Shown piece after piece: positions 1 through 6,169 of a stretch of 13,361 bases of DNA (its first letter is position 1; every line of letters starts with the position of its first letter). The DNA lies in the NCBI GenBank assembly GCA_002454015.1, contig DKIB01000012.1, positions 1 to 13,361 of the forward strand. The letters run 5' to 3'. Below the pieces are notes generated by a model. It was given only the letters and a program-made list of their open reading frames with translations. It had not been told where the DNA came from and did not search any database. The DNA is from Proteobacteria bacterium UBA6729. GTDB lineage: Bacteria; Pseudomonadota; Gammaproteobacteria; Porifericomitales; Porifericomitaceae. The position numbers were made by a program, and so were the translations under genes.

Positions 1-121
1 CCCGACCGATGCAGTATGGACGGGTTGGCAAGTCAGTGCATGCTACCGGCTACCCGCGCTGAAAACCCGCTACAGACCTGCCCATTCCAGTGGCAGCCCT
101 GTCACTCAAACCCGGCTGTAT
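1..121. other. Non-coding 3' flank of the surface-protein gene
   Basis: No ORF, RNA gene or clear terminator was seen in these 121 bases. There is no strong stem followed by a T-run on the minus strand, so the transcript end is not identified. Confidence 0.5.
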
Positions 122-3100
122 TCATCGGGTTCTGAGTGCATGGGCATTCCGGAGCAGCCGGTCTATATCCACACCAATCTCTGCTGCCAGAGGTCCCAAT
201 ATGGCCCTCTTGATGGCAGGAATTCCCGGGCGGTCAGTTCCATTTCCAAGAGAGTCTTCCAGGGCATAGGAATAATAGAACACCGCAGCGCCATTCAGGT
301 TACCCAACCGGGCCTTGGCGGCTGTCAGCAACTCGCACAGGGCGACATCCAGGGCGGCATCGTTTGTAGCAGCCGCGGCAATCAGGGGCACAAGTGGGAC
401 AAGCACGGAGGCACGTGTCCCTTCAGCTCCCGGCCTTGCGCAGTCCAGCTCCGCAGACAGAGCCTGGGCATAATAGACAATCCTGGCATCCACAAGGGTT
501 GCGGCACCATCACCATTCAGATCCAGTGCCAGTGGTACTGTAGCAGATGCTTCGTTTGAGTCTGCACCATTGCCAATCGGGTTCACTGCTCTCACCAGGA
601 AGTAGTATAGTCCACTCGTTAGTCCCGTTACGGTATGTGAAGTTGTTGATGCACTACTTGACGGCACATCCTCCCAGGCTTCGGTATACGTTCCTGAAGT
701 CGTGGTTTGTCTGTATTGATATTTTTCAATTCCTGCTCCTCCATCGTATGGCACGGTCCAGGAAAGTACAACTGCTGCAGTTTCTGCCTCCGCTGACAAG
801 TCGTCAATCCTGTCCGGAACGAACTGCATATCCTGATTTGTCGCCCCCAATTCAGCCGTCAGACCGTTATATTCACTTTCACTGTTCGTTGTCTGCGCCT
901 CTACAGCAATCGTATAATCAGTGGTAGCTCCATCAAAAACACCATTGTCCACACCGCGCAGGGTCACCCCCTGCCGTGCAATCGCGCCGGTAAAAGTCAA
1001 CGCAATCGCAACTACCTCCTCGCCGTCCACGTTCACAAACACGCCCTGCTCACGGTCACGGCTCGTCAAGGTCACTGTCACGGTCTCACCGTCCGGCAAC
1101 AGCGTTCTGGGCGTGACATAAAAGGTCACTTCGTGATTCGGCTGGCTGGGGAAGGCATGTGTCAACAGGTTAGTGCTGATTGTATCCAATCTACTGCCTC
1201 TATTCGTGTTATAAAAAAACACCTCGGCATCCCGTATGCCGGCTATTGTGCCTGAGCTTGCGTATGCGGTGGCACGTGGACTGTCTTGCGTTGATTCAAA
1301 ACACACCCGCCTGCCGTTGTCGCTTTCGTCTTCCAGCGTGACCGTACTGCCTTCGGTATAACCCACCGCACCGCTTGCAAATGCGGCAGCATCGCAAGTG
1401 GTTGAGGCGTCTATAATCGTATATCTCCAGGTGGTAAGACCATCAGCAGCAGCATCAACCGCACTTACCTGCTTTTCAGTTTCCACCTCAGGATCATCTG
1501 CATCATTGCTGACTGCAAGGGCAATGCCGATGATTATGGTGAAGCCCCGGGAGACAGCAGCGCCATTTATGTCCGTCGCGGTCCAGACGAATGGAAAGCC
1601 CCCCACTGCAGTCGGACTGCCCGAAATCGTCCTGCGGGCAAGGTCGAGCGACAGCCCCTCCGGCAAAGTCGACGGCGTCAAGGCATGTATCACGCGGCCT
1701 TGACTTCCAGGGATGAGACTGACATCGGTCGTGCCCCGTGGCAGTTGCAGTGGTGGATTGATCGCCACGCCCGGGACGTATCTGAAGGTCTGACCATCCG
1801 CAACATTGTTTGCAACGGAGGTACTGAACCGCGGTGGGGCAAAAACCTTGACGACGAACGTCAGGGTGTCCGTGTCGGCCGTGCCACCGGTGTCCGTCGC
1901 CGTGTAGCGCAGTGTAACCTCAGTGCCTGCCGGGGAGACAGGCACGCCGGAAAGCGTACGGGCATCAGCATCAAAGACCAGCCCGGTCGGGACAGGGGTC
2001 AGGGTGTAGGCATAGGAGCCGGTGCCACCGCTGGCCGCCGGCAACTGCAGTGCTCCAATCCTCGTGCTCCGGGTATAAAGCTGGGTAGACACCATGGCTC
2101 CACCGAAACTCACGGCGGGCAGGGTCGGTGTTGCAGACTCTTCGTTTGATGCCTCACCCATTCCCACCTCACTCACTGCTCTCACTCTGAAGTAGTATCT
2201 CGTACCGTTCGTTAGCCCGGAAACCACGTAACGTATTACTGCACCACCGCCGGAAATATCTGTCCATGGACTATCAGCATACACTCCTTGCGTTGTGGTT
2301 TGCTGATATTGATAGCGGGTTATGGGGAAAACGTTACCTTCCGGCGCACTCCAGGAGAGTGTTACCTCTGCATTGCCCGCCGCTGCCGACAAGTCGTCAA
2401 TTGTTGCTGGCGGAGAGCGCAGAATCGCCTCATTGGTCGCAGGCAAAGAGGCCACATTCAAACCCTTGTATTTGCTTGCGCTGTTCGTGGTCTGAACGGA
2501 TACGGCTATGTCATACATTGCGGTAACGCCATCGTTGAGCACATCGCGCAAGGTCACCGCTTGTCGCGCAATCGCGCCGGTAAATTCCAATTCAATCCCG
2601 GCTACCTCCGCGCCGGCCATGTTCACAAACCTGCCTTTGTCCGGGGCATCGCTCGTTAAAGTCACGGTCACGGTTTCATCGGTCGGCAATGGTGTGCCGA
2701 GCGCGACGTAAAAAACCACCTCGAGCACTTCTATACTGTTTATGACCGCATGCGTTTGCAAACTGTCTACCTCAACGGCGGTGTCGGAAGCGCCATAAAA
2801 ATTCACTGCGGCGGTGTCGTTATCCTTAAGTCCTAATGCCACCGCTCGCAACATCAGATCCGCATAAGCACGCTCGCCCTTAATCTTGAAAGACATCGTC
2901 ACTGTTCTGTCCTGCAACGCAAAACCGTCGTTCTGGTAGGCGATTCTGACGGACTTGCTTGGCAGAGTAATCCCGCCGCCTTCGCTGACTCCGACCTTGT
3001 CATCGACGGTAAAGGTTATGCTCTCACTCAAACATATCCCTACATCTGCCACATCCAGCACGGGAGTCACTGTGGTATTCACTTCCACCTCTGTATTCAG

Positions 3101-3736
3101 TGTGACTCGCAAGTTTCCTCCTGATATATGCCCATCGCAACCGCTCCCCCCCCTCTCCACAAGCGTGAGGGAGTTGCGACTCTCGCTACCGTCGACTTCC
3201 AGAACGATTCCCACCATCCCCTCATTGTCCCTAATCGTGATCGTGATAGTGGGCACCGTGCCAAGCATAAAATTACTATCTGTGCTGGATACACGCAGCT
3301 CAAAGGTTTCGTCACCCTCAGCTACATGATCATCAACAAGGAGCATGCCAAAGTCTTCGCTATTTGTCCAGACGCCTCCCACCTCCCTGAATGCGTAAAA
3401 CCTTCCCCCCGCGCTGCGGTTCGGACCCCACATCCTTCCCTCGAGAACCATGTCTCTGGCTGTAGTTTCACCGTGGACAACTTCGAAAGTAAACTCCACT
3501 ATAGCAGTGCCCGGGTCACTCGAGGCGGTAACCGTGTAAGGCACGTTAATCTGGGGCGTCTCTTGCGCAACCGGATGGATCCCGAGATGCTCATCGACAG
3601 TGAGCGTCGGCCCCCCAAAGTTGAAGGTGTAGGTCTGCGCCCCGGCTCCCGATACCCACCCGACCACCAAGCCCAGACCCAGCGTGGCGCCCACGCACCA
3701 ATGCCACGCTGACCCGGCAACCCTCCATCCCGTCAC
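122..3736 (-). CDS. Large secreted multidomain surface protein (Calx-beta, FN3, Ig-like, dockerin-like)
   Basis: This is probably a secreted or cell-surface adhesion or matrix protein; no enzyme domain was recognised. The GTG at 3736 has GAGG 8 nt upstream and gives a normal signal peptide (cleavage after GAGA, about residue 33). An ATG at 3796 would add 20 residues and an acidic n-region. From the GTG, modules are: Calx-beta at about 36-173 (EGDETFELRV, TITITIRDNEG); an unnamed, possibly degenerate Calx-beta-like region to 308; unnamed module A1 (309-442); FN3-1 (443-539); two putative Ig/cadherin-like domains (540-737, GLVFDADARTLSGVP and GLSLDLARRTISGSP); an unnamed WRYTIID...VCF module with a Cys pair (738-836); module A2 (837-974); FN3-2 (975-1067); and a dockerin-like EF-hand (DLNGDGAATLVD) plus a C-terminal tail to 1204. 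No TM anchor, LPxTG or autotransporter barrel is visible. It is lower in GC than the operon, suggesting a different history. Confidence 0.85.
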   Translation of the reverse strand: MTGWRVAGSAWHWCVGATLGLGLVVGWVSGAGAQTYTFNFGGPTLTVDEHLGIHPVAQETPQINVPYTVTASSDPGTAIVEFTFEVVHGETTARDMVLEGRMWGPNRSAGGRFYAFREVGGVWTNSEDFGMLLVDDHVAEGDETFELRVSSTDSNFMLGTVPTITITIRDNEGMVGIVLEVDGSESRNSLTLVERGGSGCDGHISGGNLRVTLNTEVEVNTTVTPVLDVADVGICLSESITFTVDDKVGVSEGGGITLPSKSVRIAYQNDGFALQDRTVTMSFKIKGERAYADLMLRAVALGLKDNDTAAVNFYGASDTAVEVDSLQTHAVINSIEVLEVVFYVALGTPLPTDETVTVTLTSDAPDKGRFVNMAGAEVAGIELEFTGAIARQAVTLRDVLNDGVTAMYDIAVSVQTTNSASKYKGLNVASLPATNEAILRSPPATIDDLSAAAGNAEVTLSWSAPEGNVFPITRYQYQQTTTQGVYADSPWTDISGGGAVIRYVVSGLTNGTRYYFRVRAVSEVGMGEASNEESATPTLPAVSFGGAMVSTQLYTRSTRIGALQLPAASGGTGSYAYTLTPVPTGLVFDADARTLSGVPVSPAGTEVTLRYTATDTGGTADTDTLTFVVKVFAPPRFSTSVANNVADGQTFRYVPGVAINPPLQLPRGTTDVSLIPGSQGRVIHALTPSTLPEGLSLDLARRTISGSPTAVGGFPFVWTATDINGAAVSRGFTIIIGIALAVSNDADDPEVETEKQVSAVDAAADGLTTWRYTIIDASTTCDAAAFASGAVGYTEGSTVTLEDESDNGRRVCFESTQDSPRATAYASSGTIAGIRDAEVFFYNTNRGSRLDTISTNLLTHAFPSQPNHEVTFYVTPRTLLPDGETVTVTLTSRDREQGVFVNVDGEEVVAIALTFTGAIARQGVTLRGVDNGVFDGATTDYTIAVEAQTTNSESEYNGLTAELGATNQDMQFVPDRIDDLSAEAETAAVVLSWTVPYDGGAGIEKYQYRQTTTSGTYTEAWEDVPSSSASTTSHTVTGLTSGLYYFLVRAVNPIGNGADSNEASATVPLALDLNGDGAATLVDARIVYYAQALSAELDCARPGAEGTRASVLVPLVPLIAAAATNDAALDVALCELLTAAKARLGNLNGAAVFYYSYALEDSLGNGTDRPGIPAIKRAILGPLAAEIGVDIDRLLRNAHALRTR
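458..529 (-). other. Dockerin-like EF-hand segment in the surface protein
   Basis: This encodes LDLNGDGAATLVDARIVYYA, with Asp/Asn/Asp/Asp at loop positions 1, 3, 5 and 12 and a following helix, as in type I dockerin calcium loops. A related but loop-less segment follows at 242-304. Calcium binding is inferred from the motif. Confidence 0.6.
536..1228 (-). repeat. Intragenic cassette copy 2 (module A2 + FN3-2)
   Basis: This is the second copy of the A + FN3 cassette, also 231 residues, separated from the first by two Ig-like domains and the WRYTIID module. Identical length between copies points to a duplication with few indels overall, though small compensating gaps exist near the D-N-G segment. 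Confidence 0.85.
2120..2812 (-). repeat. Intragenic cassette copy 1 (module A1 + FN3-1)
   Basis: This stretch encodes 231 residues of the surface protein and aligns along its length with the copy at 536-1228. Shared strings include ETVTVTLTS, FTGAIARQ.VTLR, QTTNS.S.Y.GL and IDDLSA. DNA similarity is still visible, for example GCAATCGCGCCGGTAAA in both. Confidence 0.85.
3146..3153 (-). repeat. G8 homopolymer in the surface-protein gene
   Basis: Eight consecutive G (coding strand) encode part of VERGGSG near residue 196 of the GTG-start protein. Such runs are prone to slippage. A one-base change would frameshift the remaining thousand residues. Confidence 0.8.
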
Positions 3737-3744
3737 GGCGAGAG

Positions 3745-3748
3745 CCTC
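3745..3748 (-). promoter_or_regulatory. Ribosome binding site GAGG supporting the GTG start of the surface gene
   Basis: GAGG ends 8 nt before the GTG at 3736. The competing ATG at 3796 has only a G-run 4 nt away, which is too close for a normal Shine-Dalgarno. This favours the GTG but is not decisive. Confidence 0.45.
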
Positions 3749-3789
3749 ACGGGGAGAGGGGGTGCCCTGCAAAATGGCGCGCGGGGCAG

Positions 3790-3809
3790 GGCACATCAAG
3801 CCCCCGCCC
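3790..3809. repeat. 20-bp direct repeat, copy 1
   Basis: Reads GGCACATCAAGCCCCCGCCC on the plus strand and matches the copy at 3896-3915 at 17 of 20 positions. It overlaps the upstream ATG at 3796 and abuts the 7-bp hairpin. Confidence 0.5.
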
Positions 3810-3828
3810 GGGTCGTGTGCGACGACCC
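3810..3828. repeat. Perfect 7-bp hairpin in the leader of the surface-protein gene
   Basis: GGGTCGT and ACGACCC pair perfectly around a 5-nt loop. The structure lies between the candidate promoter and the start codon, so it would be in the 5' leader of the mRNA. No T-run follows on either strand. It could be a regulatory stem, a protein-binding palindrome or chance. Confidence 0.5.
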
Positions 3829-3872
3829 CTCAACACCGGGGCTCTCCTGAAATGGGGGTATGGCATTCAGGG

Positions 3873-3890
3873 TAGTCGGCATAGTCGGCC
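3873..3890. repeat. Two-copy tandem 9-mer TAGTCGGC(A/C)
   Basis: TAGTCGGCA is followed directly by TAGTCGGCC. The second copy overlaps the candidate -10 region. It is too short to interpret alone. Confidence 0.5.
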
Positions 3891-3905
3891 CAAGCGGCAT
3901 GTCAA
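3878..3905 (-). promoter_or_regulatory. Candidate sigma-70 promoter for the surface-protein gene
   Basis: On the minus strand a perfect TTGACA box (3905-3900) is followed after 16 nt by TATGCC (3883-3878), which matches TATAAT at three of six positions. Transcription would start near 3871, giving a leader of about 135 nt to the GTG at 3736. The -10 box is weak and the region is GC-rich, so this is tentative. Confidence 0.35.
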
Positions 3906-3915
3906 GCCCCTGCCC
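3896..3915. repeat. 20-bp direct repeat, copy 2
   Basis: Reads GGCATGTCAAGCCCCTGCCC on the plus strand, 106 bp from the first copy in the same orientation. It contains the TTGACA box of the candidate promoter on the minus strand, so the pair could be operator-like sites. Confidence 0.5.
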
Positions 3916-4055
3916 GACGACAGTGGGCCTGAAGCGGGGGGCGGTTTCCAACGATGCTGAGCCTGCAGGAGCCCGAACAGGCAGCCGTGTCCATGCAAAC
4001 CCGTGAGTTGCGGACTCCGCGCCCACAGCCCCCCCTGGAAACCCCCTCGTGGTCC

Positions 4056-4107
4056 GTGCAGGCCTCCGGGAGGTGGCACTCCGGCCATCGAAGGGCATCA
4101 GGGCCGG
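4056..4107 (-). terminator. Tandem GC hairpins after dat (possible transcript end)
   Basis: Two inverted repeats lie 28 to 79 nt past the dat stop. Positions 4081-4086 and 4102-4107 form a perfect CCGGCC/GGCCGG stem with a 15-nt loop. Positions 4056-4079 form GTGC...GCAC enclosing a CCTCC/GGAGG stem around a single G. Neither is followed by a T-run on the minus strand, so this is not a standard intrinsic terminator. It may be a 3' processing boundary or merely GC-rich chance pairing. Confidence 0.3.
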
Positions 4108-4134
4108 GCTCGCTGCGGCACTATCCGGTTCGGC

Positions 4135-5025
4135 TCAGCAGCCCGTCCCGCGCCCGGCTGGCACCCCGATGCGGTTGGAAGTGACGTCCTGACCCCCGCG
4201 CCGAACCTGCAGATATCGCTGATACCAGTGCAGGGCCCTGCGCCAGGCGGTGCCGGGTTCCCCATTGCCCACGGCGCGTCCGTCCACTGCCAGCACGGGT
4301 GCTATCTGCAGGGTTGAGCCGGTCAACCAGATTTCATCAGCCCGGGCGAGTTGCTCAACAGGAATGGGCAGTTCCCGGCAATCCACCTGATGGCGATGCA
4401 GGAGCTCCAGCAGAACCCGGCGAGTAATGCCGGGCAGTATGCCCTCCAGGGGTGGGGTGTGCACCTGTGTACCGTAGACCACGAATACATTGCTGGCAGC
4501 CCCTTCGGTCAGCAGGCCATCACGCACCAGCAGGGCCTCATCGGCCCCTTGCCGTTTGGCCTCCTGTTGATACATTACGTTGGCCAGCAGGGTGATCGCC
4601 TTGATTTCACAGTTATGCCAACGCGTATCCGGCAGGGTGATAACGCGCATCCCGCGGGTACCCTCGTTGGGTTGCATCACCATGGCAAAGCGCGTGGGTT
4701 GCACGCCCGGGGCGCTGACATGACTGCGGAATTGCTGCACCCCGCGGGTCAGCTGCAGGTACAAGCTGCAGCGACCTCCACCATGCTCCGCCACCAGCCT
4801 GGACAGGATGTCGGTCCACTCCTGCATCTCGCAATGGTAGTCAATCTGCAATGCCTTGAGGTTGCTGTTGAGGCGAGCCAGATGCAAATCCAGAAACACC
4901 AACTTGCCATCCTGTGAAGGGATCACCTCGTAGACACCATCCCCAAACAGGAAGCCGCGGTCCATGACCGATACCCTGGCCTGGTCTATCGGCAAAAATT
5001 GCCCGTCAAGATAGACCGTATTCAT
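4135..5025 (-). CDS. dat: D-amino-acid aminotransferase (D-alanine transaminase)
   Basis: This PLP class IV transaminase interconverts D-Ala + 2-oxoglutarate with pyruvate + D-Glu in the cytoplasm. I chose the ATG at 5025, 4 nt after the dacA stop; an in-frame start at 5121 lies inside dacA. Evidence comes from MDRGFLFGDGVYEV with Tyr32, the Arg-x-His pair (Arg100, His102) that marks D-amino-acid transaminases rather than branched-chain enzymes, the PLP lysine Lys142 in CEIKAITLLANV, and LTEGAASNVF with Glu174. The 296 residues slightly exceed the Bacillus enzyme (about 283) because of a Gly/Arg-rich tail of about 22 residues after WYQRYLQ. No Shine-Dalgarno is visible before the ATG, so translation probably depends on ribosomes finishing dacA. 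Its place after dacA suggests a role in supplying or recycling D-Glu and D-Ala for peptidoglycan. Confidence 0.93.
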   Translation of the reverse strand: MNTVYLDGQFLPIDQARVSVMDRGFLFGDGVYEVIPSQDGKLVFLDLHLARLNSNLKALQIDYHCEMQEWTDILSRLVAEHGGGRCSLYLQLTRGVQQFRSHVSAPGVQPTRFAMVMQPNEGTRGMRVITLPDTRWHNCEIKAITLLANVMYQQEAKRQGADEALLVRDGLLTEGAASNVFVVYGTQVHTPPLEGILPGITRRVLLELLHRHQVDCRELPIPVEQLARADEIWLTGSTLQIAPVLAVDGRAVGNGEPGTAWRRALHWYQRYLQVRRGGQDVTSNRIGVPAGRGTGC

Positions 5026-5029
5026 TAAT

Positions 5030-6169
5030 CTAACGAGAGAAAAACAACCATATACTGTCGTACATGCGTGACAGTACACTGCCTGCCTCAACCTCGTCCA
5101 GTGCAACCAGCGGGAAGCCATGGACTACACCGTCTGCGGTATTCAATTCCAGCACTGCGACCGACTGGCCTGCTGCAACCGGGGCAATGATATGCCTGTC
5201 CAGACGCACATAAGGCTGTAGCTCCGGCGTGCCACGTGGCACCGTGATATGCAGATCCTGCAAGGTGCCGATAGCGACCGTGCTGCTATAGCCCTTCCAT
5301 ACGCGCTGCTCAGCCAGGGTGCGGTCCCCGGCGGCCAGTACCAGACGGGTTTCATACAGGTTGAAGCCATACGCCAACAATGCCCGACTGGCCCGATCCC
5401 TGGCCGACTCATTCGCAGCACCCATGACCACAGAGACAAGTCGCATACCATCACGCTCGGCAGACGCCACCAGACAATACCCGGCCGCATCGATACGGCC
5501 AGTCTTGATGCCGTCCACACCCTCTTGTTGCCACAACAAGCGGTTACGGTTCTGCTGATGGATGCGATTGAAGGTAAACTCCCGTTCAGAATGCATGGCA
5601 TACAATCCCGGATGATCACGGATCAACGCCATGGCCAGAGTGACGAGATCGCGAGCCGTCATGTAGTGCCCCTGCTCACCCAGCCCCGTGCTGTTCCTGA
5701 AACTGCTTTCGGTCATACCCAGACGCCGGGCAGCGGCATTCATAAGCCCGGCAAAGGCTGCCTCAGAACCGGCAATATGCTCAGCCAGGGCGACGCTGGC
5801 ATCATTGCCTGACTGGATAATGACCCCACGCAACAGATCCTCCAGACGCACCTGTGTCCCGACCTCTATAAACATCCTTGAACCGCCGGTCCGCCAGGCC
5901 TGCTCGCTGATCCCTGCCATATCATCCATGGTGATGGCGCCCTGTTGCAGGTATTCCCCGACCACATAGACGGTCATCATCTTGGTCAGGCTGGCTGGCG
6001 GCAGAACCAACCCGGCCTGTTTTTCAGCCAGTACGGTACCGCTGTGATAATCCACCAACAGATAGGATTTGACCGGCAAGTCCGGAGGACCGGGCACCGG
6101 TACTGCCCCGACTGTGGACCACAGCAGAACAGCCAGCAGGCCACCACAGATACATAACCGCTGTATCAC
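5030..6169 (-). CDS. dacA: D-alanyl-D-alanine carboxypeptidase DacA (PBP5/6 family)
   Basis: This low-molecular-weight PBP removes the terminal D-Ala from pentapeptide stems in the periplasm, limiting cross-linking and making tetrapeptides. The 379-residue product has a signal peptide with likely cleavage after VGA (residue 22), then the S11 peptidase domain with SLTK (Ser60, Lys63), SGN (120-122) and KTG (222-224). The beta-rich PBP5 C-terminal domain follows at about 275-360, and an amphipathic membrane-binding helix ends the protein (SRMYDSIWLFFSR). The start is a GTG overlapping the rlpA TGA (GTGA), with an encoded N-terminus MIQRLCICGG. No ATG close by gives a better signal peptide. The stop TAG is 4 nt before dat. 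After KTG, the common H-T-D is R-I-D here. DacA versus DacC or DacD cannot be distinguished; operon position favours dacA. Confidence 0.97.
   Translation of the reverse strand: MIQRLCICGGLLAVLLWSTVGAVPVPGPPDLPVKSYLLVDYHSGTVLAEKQAGLVLPPASLTKMMTVYVVGEYLQQGAITMDDMAGISEQAWRTGGSRMFIEVGTQVRLEDLLRGVIIQSGNDASVALAEHIAGSEAAFAGLMNAAARRLGMTESSFRNSTGLGEQGHYMTARDLVTLAMALIRDHPGLYAMHSEREFTFNRIHQQNRNRLLWQQEGVDGIKTGRIDAAGYCLVASAERDGMRLVSVVMGAANESARDRASRALLAYGFNLYETRLVLAAGDRTLAEQRVWKGYSSTVAIGTLQDLHITVPRGTPELQPYVRLDRHIIAPVAAGQSVAVLELNTADGVVHGFPLVALDEVEAGSVLSRMYDSIWLFFSR

Larger units (their letters stand above)
3737..4134. other. GC-rich non-coding spacer between dat and the surface-protein gene
   Basis: This stretch of about 400 bases contains no convincing gene. 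Small open frames (for example minus 3796-4098) show no recognisable family and are rich in Pro, Gly and Arg, as expected from GC-rich random sequence. Hand counts give 40/60 G+C at 3901-3960 and 44/60 at 4021-4080, against 32/60 at 2821-2880 in the surface gene and 37/60 at 9961-10020 in mrdA. The spacer contains the hairpins, direct repeats and candidate promoter listed separately. The ybeD-lipB-lipA genes that often follow dacA in relatives are absent here. Confidence 0.7.

Noticed and set aside
3128..3712. Plus-strand ORF of 194 codons opposite the surface gene
   Set aside because: The protein has no recognisable motif, and the opposite strand has clear Calx-beta and signal-peptide sequence; a shadow frame.
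122..3736. Surface protein as an RTX or type I secreted toxin
   Set aside because: It has a normal Sec-type signal peptide, no GGxGxDxxx nonapeptide repeats and no neighbouring ABC/HlyD/TolC genes.
3796..4098. Minus-strand ORF of 100 codons in the spacer
   Set aside because: It is Pro/Gly/Arg/Ala-rich, has no Shine-Dalgarno or family match, and runs across the promoter, hairpin and repeats; more likely GC-rich non-coding DNA.
5026..5121. Upstream start for dat at 5121
   Set aside because: The extension is inside dacA, and the family N-terminus begins exactly at the ATG at 5025 (MNTVYLDGQF).
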